DNA of 64,000 nucleotides from Neomoorella sulfitireducens. GTDB taxonomy: Bacteria > Bacillota > DSM-521 > Neomoorellales > Neomoorellaceae. The position numbers and the translations under genes were made by a program. Positions 8,654 to 16,891 of the stretch are shown in pieces. The notes below the pieces were generated by a model. That model was given only the letters and a program-made list of their open reading frames with translations. It did not search any database and was not told the DNA's origin. Within the stretch, counting starts at the first letter, position 1; the number at the start of each line of letters is the position of its first letter. The DNA lies in assembly GCF_024733845.1 (NCBI RefSeq), contig NZ_JANRHG010000006.1, positions 1 to 64,000 of the forward strand, read 5' to 3'.

Positions 8654-8690
8654 ATCGGGAGAGGGTCAACTTGACCGTATTATACTAAAA
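8620..8690. repeat. 14-bp inverted repeat at the orfA end of the IS3 relic
   Basis: TTTTAGTATAATAC (8620-8633) and GTATTATACTAAAA (8677-8690) are exact inverted copies separated by 43 bases; a smaller palindrome, GGTCAA-C-TTGACC, lies within at 8664-8676. They may be remains of element ends or an operator for the transposase gene. Confidence 0.6.
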
Positions 8691-8780
8691 TTACCATATA
8701 TTTATCAGGTAACAATTCTCTATTGCTGTTTAAAAACTTTATTCTGCAAAAGGCTTATACTTTTAAGAAGATCACCATGT

Positions 8781-8867
8781 CCATAAAATAACATTTTTGC
8801 TGTCAAAGAGCTCTTGGGTACTTAAGATGAGCCATTTAATTTTGGGTTCTTGCACCGGAATCATCTA
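8781..8867. repeat. Left copy of an imperfect ~87-bp direct repeat
   Basis: Shares CCATAAAATA, TGTCAAA, AGCT and CACCGGAATCAT in the same order and spacing with 23307-23392. The right copy precedes the sigma-54 activator gene and this one abuts the stop of the AbfD-like gene, so the pair brackets the catabolic island. Confidence 0.55.
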
Positions 8868-10334
8868 TTTCTTCTTTGCAGGTTCAGGCACCGCTTCGGT
8901 TATACCAGCAATCTTTTTGGCATACTCCACAAATTCTTCTATCGGTGTGCTAGCCCGGACAACAAGCCTGGCACCATCGGGTGATCCACCACCATGCATG
9001 CATCCTGGCACGCCAGCACCCAAGGTCAGCCACTCCACCAACCTAGCCGCCCTTGCCCTAGTTTCGGCACTTAGATTTGGAGCCGCTTTTACATATTTCT
9101 GCACTAAGTGACCATACTCGGGGCTGGTAAAATCTTTGTATGATGGGAAGCAACCCGTTTCTACGATACCGCCACCAATATCCTGGCAAATACGCTTTGT
9201 TTCATAAGGCAGAGTGGCCACCAAGACTTTATTGGTATGTGCAATCAAAGGATCCGATACCCAGGCGCCACCCTCATGTTTTTTACCAAGGGCCATAGCG
9301 CCGATGCCCAAACCATAGGTAGTTTCATTATTGATTGCCATATCAATCAGCTTATTCATAAAAGTACTCGCAGCAAGGCCGTTAGAGCGAGCCATGATAG
9401 CTGCAGCCCCTATCATGACATCCCCCTGACCGGCTACGCAGGCGCCAATGCATGCACGGTAATTGGCTGTGAAGTACTGGATTATTTTCCCCGTATACTT
9501 GAATTCTTTACACATAAACACCCTTTCGTTAGGGACGAAAACATCCTCGAAAATTAAATAGGCTTGGGTAATACCTGTCTCCGGAATATCGAAGCCTTCC
9601 TCCAACTCCCTTTCGTCGCTGGGTCGCCGCGTTTCCACGATAGTTAGTCCCTCAATATCGCGAGGTATTACACAGGCCACAGCATAGTCCTGATCCTCTT
9701 CGCGGTAGGCGCTGCCAGGCAGGATAAAGATCTCGTTGGCGGCAGCCACGCCGCAGATCATCACTTTTGCTCCGGAAATTACAATCCCATCATCCCGTAC
9801 TTCCTTGATGCGCACGTTGCTGTCCGGATCGGGTTGTTGCGAAGGCCTCAGGCTGCGATCGCCCTTAGCATCGGTTAGGGCGCCGGCGACAACAAGACCT
9901 TTTTCCTGGGCATTACGGATCCACTTTTCCAGCCGCGCCCGATAATTCGTGTTCAGATCCCTGTCCATTTCATAGGTAACATTCCACATCACGTTTTGGG
10001 CATTCCAGCCAACGCATACGCCGCCCGTGCATGTTCCGGTTAGCCGGTACATCATGCGCTTAAATTTCGCATTGTAAATGATATCGTCCAAACTCTGCAT
10101 CAATGAATTGAAACGGTGGATCTTTTCGCCCGTAAATGAGGATACCGTGGTAAAAATGTCGGCATACTGAGGATCATAAGCAGCACCAAAGGCGCGCGCG
10201 TGGCTTTCCACCGTCCGGCGGGTGGCCGGATGGGTAGTCACATCGTCAATGCGTTGCCCGAACTTGTAAATGTTGGGCCGCATACTCTTTAGTAATTGCA
10301 AGTACGCCTCCCTGGTGATAAGTGCCATTGCCAT
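8865..10334 (-). CDS. 4-hydroxybutyryl-CoA dehydratase (AbfD)-family flavoprotein, atypical ligands
   Basis: 489 residues over the full family length, with the acyl-CoA dehydrogenase-like fold of the 4-hydroxyphenylacetate hydroxylase/AbfD family. True AbfD binds one [4Fe-4S] cluster with a CX3C pair near residue 100, His292 and Cys299. Here the pair is C102/C107 (CX4C), Cys299 is kept, but residue 292 is Tyr, and Cys295 is extra (NYRACIGACV at 291-300). The residues I recall as important in the model enzyme (Tyr296, Lys300) are Ile and Val. It is therefore a paralogue that probably works on another CoA thioester. It is the last gene of a leftward set with CoA-transferase, thiolase and FixABCX. 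Start ATG 10334; GGGGGAAATGGC-type purines precede it. Confidence 0.8.
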   Translation of the reverse strand: MAMALITREAYLQLLKSMRPNIYKFGQRIDDVTTHPATRRTVESHARAFGAAYDPQYADIFTTVSSFTGEKIHRFNSLMQSLDDIIYNAKFKRMMYRLTGTCTGGVCVGWNAQNVMWNVTYEMDRDLNTNYRARLEKWIRNAQEKGLVVAGALTDAKGDRSLRPSQQPDPDSNVRIKEVRDDGIVISGAKVMICGVAAANEIFILPGSAYREEDQDYAVACVIPRDIEGLTIVETRRPSDERELEEGFDIPETGITQAYLIFEDVFVPNERVFMCKEFKYTGKIIQYFTANYRACIGACVAGQGDVMIGAAAIMARSNGLAASTFMNKLIDMAINNETTYGLGIGAMALGKKHEGGAWVSDPLIAHTNKVLVATLPYETKRICQDIGGGIVETGCFPSYKDFTSPEYGHLVQKYVKAAPNLSAETRARAARLVEWLTLGAGVPGCMHGGGSPDGARLVVRASTPIEEFVEYAKKIAGITEAVPEPAKKK

Positions 10335-10437
10335 TTCCCCCTTTAAATTTTTGGTTTATGCTTAACCTCATTGGATTTGTGTTAAAGCCTTATTTTTGAT
10401 TCTTGCTAAAGCCTTTTTTGCGTCTATCACCACTTAA

Positions 10438-10941
10438 CTACTTTGTCAACATTACATGCTTGTAATGTGGATATTGTTCATATAAAAACTTCTCCACTTC
10501 CGGTGTTACCAGGCCTTTCAGGCACCCTCCCATTGCGGCGACACAGTGAATCAGGTGCGAATTAAAAAAGGATTATTCCGTAGCCGTAATCAGGAAAATG
10601 GTTTCAATATCCCCGGCCAGTTTTTTGTTCATCAACGCCGCCTGCATTTCACACTCAAAATCAGAAATTGCACGTAAACCCCTCACAATGACGGTGGCGC
10701 CTTCCTGCATGGCAAAATCAACCACTAAACCCCTATAAGGTTTGACAGTTACATTGGACAGGTTACCGCAAGCGCTCCTGGCCAGTTCCACCCTCTTTTC
10801 CAGTTGCAGGTATACTTTTTTGCAAGCTTTGGCGGCCTCTTCTACCACTACCCGGTCAAACATGGCTGCTGCCTGTTCGTTTATATCCAGGTGACCGTAT
10901 GTTATGGGATCGTGGGCTCGCGGACAAATGGCTGTCCGCAA
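10438..10941 (-). pseudogene. Decayed phosphopantetheine adenylyltransferase-like gene (coaD copy)
   Basis: The first 122 codons (TTG 10941 after GGAGGG) match CoaD along most of its length (DPITYGHLDI, VIVRGLRAISDFECE, ALMNKKLA), but the nucleotide-binding PGSFDP motif reads PRAHDP. The frame stops at 10573 where CoaD normally continues with Tyr-Ser; after one base change in a T run the frame continues SHLIHCVAAMGGCLKGLVTPEV to a stop at 10438. So there is a nonsense codon, a frameshift and a damaged active site. It probably makes no active enzyme; a working coaD should exist elsewhere. Confidence 0.7.
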
Positions 10942-10964
10942 CAGCCCTCCCCCCTGATCTCTAT

Positions 10965-11249
10965 TTAGCCGTAGCGGAATATGATCCCGAATCCACCCCG
11001 CGGGTACTGCCAGTTAATGGCCCCCTTCTGGGGACAGATTACCCGGCAAGTACCACACTCCAGGCAACCGGCATAATCGAAACTTATATCACCTTCTTTC
11101 AGGGTATAAAGGGCTGCGGGACAGGCTCTGGTACAAGGTTTGGCTTGGCACAGAGCACATAGTTCTTTTTTTAGGACGATGTGGGCCTCTTCGTCATCAA
11201 CGGCGAACTTGTTGATACCCAGCAATTGTTCACTGCTCAGGCGTTTCAG
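10965..11249 (-). CDS. fixX: FixX-type ferredoxin-like protein
   Basis: About 94 residues with CALCQAKPCTRACP and CLECGTCRVICP cysteine groups, the FixX partner of FixC. The conserved N-terminal segment (KRLSSEQLLGINKF) extends upstream of the first TTG (11225). Only a CTG at 11247-11249 opens this frame with a good ribosome site (GGGAGGG seven bases before), overlapping the fixC stop as CTGA, so a rare CTG start is likely; TTG 11225 is the fallback. It passes electrons between FixC and EtfAB/quinone or ferredoxin. Confidence 0.85.
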   Translation of the reverse strand: MKRLSSEQLLGINKFAVDDEEAHIVLKKELCALCQAKPCTRACPAALYTLKEGDISFDYAGCLECGTCRVICPQKGAINWQYPRGGFGIIFRYG

Positions 11250-12541
11250 AGGACTCGCCCTCCCTTCCAGGCATCACAGGCAAGCTGGAACCATCCGACC
11301 TGATTCGTTTTTAGCTGGTCTATAATCTTTCCTAACAGATGTACCGGCTGGTTGCCGTCTACAGTAAACATCTTGCTGGCCAAGCTGGTAGCCAGCTGGG
11401 GGTAAGCGCTAAAGAGGCGCTTATTCTCCAGGAAAGCAGGAGCGTTTTTATAGGCTTCCATGTCTCTTAAAACAAAACTTTCCTTGAGGTATTCCTGATA
11501 ACAGCTCAGTGATTGCCGGGAAAAATCTCCCTTACTTTTAGCTTCTTTAATAGTCCTTGCGGCGGCAGCACCGGAAGCGATGGCCAGATCCATGCCCCGC
11601 ACCTGGTACCCCAGGTTGAGGACGAAACCGGCAGCATCGCCGACCACCAGAATGCCATCACCGTACAGTTGCGGCATCATGTGCAGCCCTGCTTCCGGCA
11701 CCAGGTGGGCGGAGTACTCTACTACCTCCCCTCCCTCGATCAGGGGGGCAATATGGGGATGAGCTTTAAAGTCCTCTACCAGATCAACTGGGCGATACTG
11801 GTTCTGCTGCAGGGCGGCAGCGTTGACTACCACCCCCAGCGAGATGGTATTTTTGTTGGTGTAAAGGAAGCCTCCGCCCGGCATGCCTTTGGTGCAGCTG
11901 CCAACGAAGAGCTGGGCAACGCCCCCGTTACCGCTGACCTGGAACCGCTGGCTGATTGTTTCCGGTGGTAAGGCGATGACTTCTTTAGCTCCTGTAGCTA
12001 CCTGGCAAGGTTCCAGTTCTTTACGCAAGCCGGCCTGCTGGGCTATGATTGAATTAACGCCGTCGGCCGCAATTACTACATCGGCGAGCATCTCATCTGT
12101 GCCAGCGCGGACGCCAGCTACCCGCCCCTTCTCCATAAGGAGGCCGTCGACCCGAATGCCGTATGCCAAAACGGCGCCCGCTTCTTCTGCTTTGGCAGCC
12201 AGCCAGGCATCAAACTCTGCCCGCAGCAGGGTAAAGGAGTGATAGGGAGGCCGGCTCCAGCTTTCATCCTGACAGGTAATGGAAAGGCTCCTGTCTTCGG
12301 TAATGAAGGTGATTACTTCTCGGACTACCGGCCTCTCGACTGGTGCTTCTTCCCAGAAATCGGGCATGATCTGCTGCAGGGCATGGCTGTACATGCGACC
12401 ACCAAACATGTTTTTACTACCCGGTGAGGCCCCTTTTTCGATAAGGAGCACATCCAGGCCTTCACGGGCCAGCAGATAGGCGGCTGTGCTTCCGGCCGGG
12501 CCGGCGCCAATGATGATGGCCGTAAATTTGTCTTCGCCCAT
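11246..12541 (-). CDS. fixC: FixC-type flavoprotein (ETF:quinone oxidoreductase-like)
   Basis: 431 residues. N-terminal FAD-binding Rossmann motif GAGPAGSTAAYLLAREG, internal GDAAGFVLNLGYQVRG that binds the FAD pyrophosphate in this family, and no C-terminal ferredoxin domain because that is supplied by FixX. It receives electrons from EtfAB and delivers them to menaquinone or, in bifurcating FixABCX, splits them between quinone and ferredoxin. Gene order etfB-etfA-fixC-fixX is that of fixABCX operons. Only a weak ribosome site precedes ATG 12541. Confidence 0.92.
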   Translation of the reverse strand: MGEDKFTAIIIGAGPAGSTAAYLLAREGLDVLLIEKGASPGSKNMFGGRMYSHALQQIMPDFWEEAPVERPVVREVITFITEDRSLSITCQDESWSRPPYHSFTLLRAEFDAWLAAKAEEAGAVLAYGIRVDGLLMEKGRVAGVRAGTDEMLADVVIAADGVNSIIAQQAGLRKELEPCQVATGAKEVIALPPETISQRFQVSGNGGVAQLFVGSCTKGMPGGGFLYTNKNTISLGVVVNAAALQQNQYRPVDLVEDFKAHPHIAPLIEGGEVVEYSAHLVPEAGLHMMPQLYGDGILVVGDAAGFVLNLGYQVRGMDLAIASGAAAARTIKEAKSKGDFSRQSLSCYQEYLKESFVLRDMEAYKNAPAFLENKRLFSAYPQLATSLASKMFTVDGNQPVHLLGKIIDQLKTNQVGWFQLACDAWKGGRVL

Positions 12542-12558
12542 ATTTACACCACGCTCAT

Positions 12559-13515
12559 CTATTTTTTGAGCACCCTCTGTAGTTCCCTAGTAAGCTGCGG
12601 CACTACCGCGTACAGGTCACCGACAATTCCGTAATCGGCGGCCTCAAATATGGGTGCATTTTCGTCTTTATTGATTGCACAAATAACTTTGGCATCGCGA
12701 ATGCCGCTGATATGCTGGATCTGGCCGGATACGCCCACTCCGATATAGAGATCTGGTTTTATTTTTTGCCCGGATATTCCAAGGTACCTGTTTTCCGGGA
12801 GCCAGTGCAACTCTTCGGCGATAGGCCTGGTACAGCCGAGCTCGCCCCCGGCCACATTGGCTAGCTCCTGAATTAACTCTATATCCTCTTGTTTTTCGAC
12901 GCCGCGGCCAATGGCGACTACCACTCTGGCTTCGGTAATATCTACGCTTTCTTGTACTCGTGGTTTCCGTTCCAGTACTCTGACCTTTCCAGCAGGGGGG
13001 GCGGGTAATTCGATTATCTCGCCTTCCCGGTTCGCCAAAGGGACGGCCGGTTCAAAGGTCCGCGGGGGTATCGTAGCCATTTGTGGGCGTGTTAGACAAA
13101 CAACCGTTTGTACAGCGGCACCGCCAAACATTAAGCGTTCCATTACCAGTGATTTGTTCTCGTCCAGGCGCAGTCTGGTGCATTCGCTACCTAACCCCAC
13201 CCCCAACCGGGCTGCTATGCGGGCAGCCATTTCTTTACCTCGGGGGGTGGCGCTTATAAGAAAGATATCTGGATTTTTTTGCCGGGCTACATCGACAATC
13301 ACCGGGACATAATCTTCCAGAGGTTGCTCCGGGGCCAGGGAACCCAGAAGATAAACGGTATCGGCACCACATTCAATATATGTTTTAGCTAGCCCCTGGT
13401 CCTGAATGGCAAAAGCGGTGACGGTGGTACCCAATTCTCTGGCCAGGCCCAAACCGGCGTTTAACAGTTCCAGGGTTTGCTCGCGCCGCTCACCTAAAAC
13501 CCATACTCCTGACAT
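12559..13515 (-). CDS. etfA: Electron transfer flavoprotein alpha subunit (FixB)
   Basis: 318 residues; C-terminal FAD domain with ELGCTRPIAEE, GISGQKIKPDLYIGVGVSG and FEAADYGIVGD, the conserved EtfA blocks. AAAGGAGTG lies seven bases before ATG 13515; a TTG one codon earlier is less likely. No N-terminal ferredoxin extension. It pairs with EtfB, 14 bases upstream, and takes electrons from the acyl-CoA dehydrogenase at 14345-15484. Confidence 0.94.
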   Translation of the reverse strand: MSGVWVLGERREQTLELLNAGLGLARELGTTVTAFAIQDQGLAKTYIECGADTVYLLGSLAPEQPLEDYVPVIVDVARQKNPDIFLISATPRGKEMAARIAARLGVGLGSECTRLRLDENKSLVMERLMFGGAAVQTVVCLTRPQMATIPPRTFEPAVPLANREGEIIELPAPPAGKVRVLERKPRVQESVDITEARVVVAIGRGVEKQEDIELIQELANVAGGELGCTRPIAEELHWLPENRYLGISGQKIKPDLYIGVGVSGQIQHISGIRDAKVICAINKDENAPIFEAADYGIVGDLYAVVPQLTRELQRVLKK

Positions 13516-13529
13516 CAATGTGCACTCCT

Positions 13530-14297
13530 TTAAGCGATTACTCCTTCTTTTAACAGGGCATCCACTACTTTACGGATGTCTTCGTTACCGGCACCAAACC
13601 TCAGGCGCCGCCTCTCCATGGTGGCTGCCAGGATGCCAGTGGTATTTAAAGTTACCTCGCAGGTTAATCCAAGATCCTTCAGGCCAATGTTATGCACCGG
13701 TTTTTTACCCGCAGCCAGTACCTGTTTGAGACCTGGTAAGCGTGGTGTGTTAATGTCCGGCAGCACCGTGACCAGCGCCGGCAGGGGTAGGGAAATTTTT
13801 TCAATACCATCGTCCAGCTTGCGCTCGACATTTATTCGCGTACCTTCCAGCGCAAGCTTGTTGACATAGGTGGCGCAAGGGATGCCCAGGAGTTCCGCCA
13901 AACGCGGGCCAACCTGCTGGGCGTACAGATCGCTGGAACCTTCCCCGCAGATAATCAGGTCATATTCAAGCCTGCCCTTGATGACTGCCGCCAAAATGGC
14001 GGCAGTTTGGGCAGGTTCAAGTTCGGCAAAAGAGGGATCATTGATAAAATACGCTTCCTCTGGACCCCGGGATAATGCATCTTTCAGGCTCTGCTTGGCT
14101 GATGGTGGCCCGACAGTAACGGCGATAACACTGCCGCCGTGTTGTTCCTGCATGCGTACCGCTTCTTCGATGGCATTGCGATCATAGTCGCTGATTTTGT
14201 AGCCAACCCGGTCAAGGGTTAGTTGCCGAGAGCTCGTGTCGACCTTGATGTCGGCTTCATCCTTTACCCATTTATAGCAGGTAATAATCCTTGGCAT
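13530..14297 (-). CDS. etfB: Electron transfer flavoprotein beta subunit (FixA)
   Basis: 255 residues, normal EtfB length, with the conserved NAIEEAVRMQEQHG helix, DLIICGEGSSDLYAQQVGP (the loop that binds AMP, or the bifurcating FAD in NADH-using homologues) and ALVTVLPDINTPR. Ribosome site GGAGAAA precedes ATG 14297. It lies between the acyl-CoA dehydrogenase and etfA genes. Whether this Etf is bifurcating cannot be settled by eye. Confidence 0.94.
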   Translation of the reverse strand: MPRIITCYKWVKDEADIKVDTSSRQLTLDRVGYKISDYDRNAIEEAVRMQEQHGGSVIAVTVGPPSAKQSLKDALSRGPEEAYFINDPSFAELEPAQTAAILAAVIKGRLEYDLIICGEGSSDLYAQQVGPRLAELLGIPCATYVNKLALEGTRINVERKLDDGIEKISLPLPALVTVLPDINTPRLPGLKQVLAAGKKPVHNIGLKDLGLTCEVTLNTTGILAATMERRRLRFGAGNEDIRKVVDALLKEGVIA

Positions 14298-14344
14298 CTA
14301 GCGTTTCTCCTTTATGTTTTCCCTCAATTGTGTTAACGAATATG

Positions 14345-15484
14345 TTAACGAAGCAGATTGCCCGCAATTACCATGCGTTGTACTTCTGATGTGCCTTCAT
14401 AAATCTCGGTAATTTTGGCATCGCGCATGAGCCGTTCTACTTTGTAACCTTTAATATAACCGTAGCCGCCGTGAATCTGGACGGCCTTGGAAGTATGACG
14501 GGAAGCTGTTTCGGCGGCAAAAAGTTTAGCCATTGCCGCTTCTTTACTATACGGCAAACCCTGATCTTTGCACCAGGCAGCGTAGTAGGTTAAGAACCTG
14601 GCCGCTGCGATGTCGGTGGCCATATTGGCAATCATCCACTGGATAGCTTGGTTGGCGCTGATTGGTTTGCCGAACTGCACCCTTTCCTTGGAGTATTTAA
14701 CGGATTCATCTAAAGCTGCCTGAGCAATACCCAGGGCCTGGGCAGCCACGCCGATACGCCCACCATCCAGGGTTTGCATGGCAATACGATAACCCTGGCC
14801 TTCCTGGCCCAGTAAGTTTTCTTTAGGAATACGGCAGTCTTTTAAGATAATCTCCGCTGTCTGGGAAGCGCGGATGCCCATCTTATTCTCGTGCTTGCCG
14901 ACTTTTAAGCCAGGTGCTTCCCGCGGTACGATGAAAGCACTCATCCCTTTTGCTCCCTTGGACTTGTCGGTCATAGCAAAGACAATATAAATACCGGCTA
15001 CGGGCCCGTTGGTAATAAAGTGCTTGGTACCGTTAAGGACGTACTCGTCACCATCCAGGACCGCAGTAGTTGTACCTGCAGCAGCATCAGTTCCGGCTCC
15101 CGGTTCCGTCAAGCAGAATGAGCCTATTTTTTCACCCTTGCAAAGGGGGACTAGATACTTCTTTTTTTGTTCTTCAGTACCGAACTGGAAAATAGGCCAA
15201 CTAGCCAGGGAAGTATGAACTGATAAAATTATCCCCGTCGAAGCGCAGGCACGTGAGAGCTCTTCAACTACAATACAGTAACTCAAATAGTCAGCCCCCG
15301 CACCACCGTATTCCTGGGGGTACGGTATACCCATCCAGTCCATTTCGGCCAGTTTAGCTACTACTTCTGCCGGGTAACGACCCTCCTCATCAATTTCGCC
15401 GGCTATAGGTTCCAGGTACTGCTGGGTAAACTCCCGCACGCTATTCCGCAGCAATTCTTGTTCCTCGGTAAGCCTGAAATCCAT
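14345..15484 (-). CDS. Short-chain acyl-CoA dehydrogenase (butyryl-CoA dehydrogenase-like)
   Basis: 379 residues, typical length. Conserved blocks: SFCLTEPGAGTDAA for flavin contact, GGRIGVAAQALG, and IYEGTSEVQR near the C-terminus, whose first Glu (E363) aligns with the catalytic base of this family. It interconverts acyl-CoA and 2-enoyl-CoA with EtfAB as electron partner. In this island it could reduce crotonyl-CoA (or crotonobetainyl-CoA, as CaiA does) or oxidise the saturated ester. AAAGGAGG precedes ATG 15484; etfB follows after 47 bases. Confidence 0.92.
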   Translation of the reverse strand: MDFRLTEEQELLRNSVREFTQQYLEPIAGEIDEEGRYPAEVVAKLAEMDWMGIPYPQEYGGAGADYLSYCIVVEELSRACASTGIILSVHTSLASWPIFQFGTEEQKKKYLVPLCKGEKIGSFCLTEPGAGTDAAAGTTTAVLDGDEYVLNGTKHFITNGPVAGIYIVFAMTDKSKGAKGMSAFIVPREAPGLKVGKHENKMGIRASQTAEIILKDCRIPKENLLGQEGQGYRIAMQTLDGGRIGVAAQALGIAQAALDESVKYSKERVQFGKPISANQAIQWMIANMATDIAAARFLTYYAAWCKDQGLPYSKEAAMAKLFAAETASRHTSKAVQIHGGYGYIKGYKVERLMRDAKITEIYEGTSEVQRMVIAGNLLR

Positions 15485-15529
15485 TAAAAAACCTCCTTTA
15501 GCTTTATACCAGAATGCGGTTATGAATTT

Positions 15530-16744
15530 TTAATTCTCGAGATCCCGAGTCCAAATAGAACACATTGCTGGCCCTCCACCTACGCAAAGAGAGGCTCCTC
15601 CTATCATTATTCCTAGTCTTTCCATTTCATAGTATAAGGAAACTATAATGCGCAGGGCTGTACAACCAACAGGATGGCCAAGTGCTATGCCGGAGCCGTT
15701 ATGGTTGACCTTATCCATGTTAAGTTGAATGCCGAAATCTTCTTTTAGCATGCGTCCTACACTCAAAAACTGAGCTGCGAACGCTTCGTTGATCTCCCAA
15801 TATCCAACATCTTCAAACTTCATGCCTACTTGTTTTAAGCATTTGGGGATAGCCACAGCCGGCCCCAATCCCATATACTTCGGATCCACCCCTTCCGTGC
15901 ATATATTGACGAGTTTCATTAAGGGATTAATTCCTAGTTCTTTGGCTTTTTTCTTTGTCATCAGGATAACAGCAGCGGAGCCGTCGTTAATACCAGAAGC
16001 ATTGGCAGCCGTTACCACTCCGTCTTTTTTGAAGAGTGGAGGTAATTTTGCCATTTTCTCAAGATCGGTATCCATAGGATGCTCATCAGTATCAAATACC
16101 TGAACATCCTTTTTGGTTTTTATCTCCACTGGAACTATTTCTCTATTAAAATAGCCTTGAGCAATGGCGTTACGGGCCCTCGTGTGGCTCATCAAAGCAA
16201 GTTCGTCACATTCTTGCCGGGTTATTCCATATTTAACAGCCAAATTCTCCGCAGTTATAGCCATATGGCCTGGAACAAGTTTATCAAAGAGACCATCCAC
16301 TAGCATGGCATCCTCAATTTCTCCATTCCCCATTCTATAACCACTTCGCGCTTTCCTAAGAATATAAGGGATGTTCGACATGCTCTCAGTTGCTACTACC
16401 AAGGCAATTTCCGTCTTGCCTATCATTAAATTGTGGGCAGCTATTTCAAGAGCGCGCATTCCTGTTGCACAGTTTTGATTAACCATGCAAGCTCCACTAC
16501 TATATCTCATACCCAAGGCCATAGCTACCTGACGTGGAGGAAGAGAGCCATTACCATGGTGATAACACATGCCCATTACTATCTCATCAATCATATCTGG
16601 TTCTATAGCCGCTCTCTTTATAGCTTCCCTTCCAGTAACTATAGACAATTCAATAGCCGTAACATCCTTTAGACTGCCTAAAAAATTACCTATAGGTGTG
16701 CGGCAAGCACTCGCTATCACCACATCTTGAATCTCTTTTAACAT
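15530..16744 (-). CDS. Thiolase (acetyl-CoA C-acetyltransferase family)
   Basis: 404 residues with the acyl-accepting Cys in NQNCATGMRALE, the GHPVGCTALR histidine block and the second Cys in SLCVGGGPAMC. It would cleave acetoacetyl-CoA to two acetyl-CoA, or condense them. The frame opens further upstream, but AGGGGG eight bases before the ATG at 16744 fixes the start there, giving the N-terminus MLKEIQDVVIASACRTPIG. The TAA is 45 bases from the dehydrogenase start, so the two are probably cotranscribed. No enoyl-CoA hydratase gene is present nearby. Confidence 0.92.
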   Translation of the reverse strand: MLKEIQDVVIASACRTPIGNFLGSLKDVTAIELSIVTGREAIKRAAIEPDMIDEIVMGMCYHHGNGSLPPRQVAMALGMRYSSGACMVNQNCATGMRALEIAAHNLMIGKTEIALVVATESMSNIPYILRKARSGYRMGNGEIEDAMLVDGLFDKLVPGHMAITAENLAVKYGITRQECDELALMSHTRARNAIAQGYFNREIVPVEIKTKKDVQVFDTDEHPMDTDLEKMAKLPPLFKKDGVVTAANASGINDGSAAVILMTKKKAKELGINPLMKLVNICTEGVDPKYMGLGPAVAIPKCLKQVGMKFEDVGYWEINEAFAAQFLSVGRMLKEDFGIQLNMDKVNHNGSGIALGHPVGCTALRIIVSLYYEMERLGIMIGGASLCVGGGPAMCSIWTRDLEN

Positions 16745-16891
16745 GTCTAAAGGCCCCCTATTTCCCTTCATCCATCTGATATAAAAAATAAAGTGGACCT
16801 ATCCGTATTAGCGAGAAGCCGGTAAAATCATTAATTAATCTTTATAACAAAAGGCTCCTGCAAAGTTTACCAGCTTCATCCGGAAGAAATA

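Noticed and set aside
10449-10468. Palindrome ACATTACA-TGCT-TGTAATGT before the AbfD-like gene
   Set aside because: It falls inside the recognisable coaD tail and has no T run, so an operator or terminator call is not justified.
16800-16891. Second sigma-54 promoter before the thiolase gene
   Set aside because: The CTGG and TTTGCA parts are only 8 bases apart between GG and GC, not 10. A similar site before the BCCT gene has 11.
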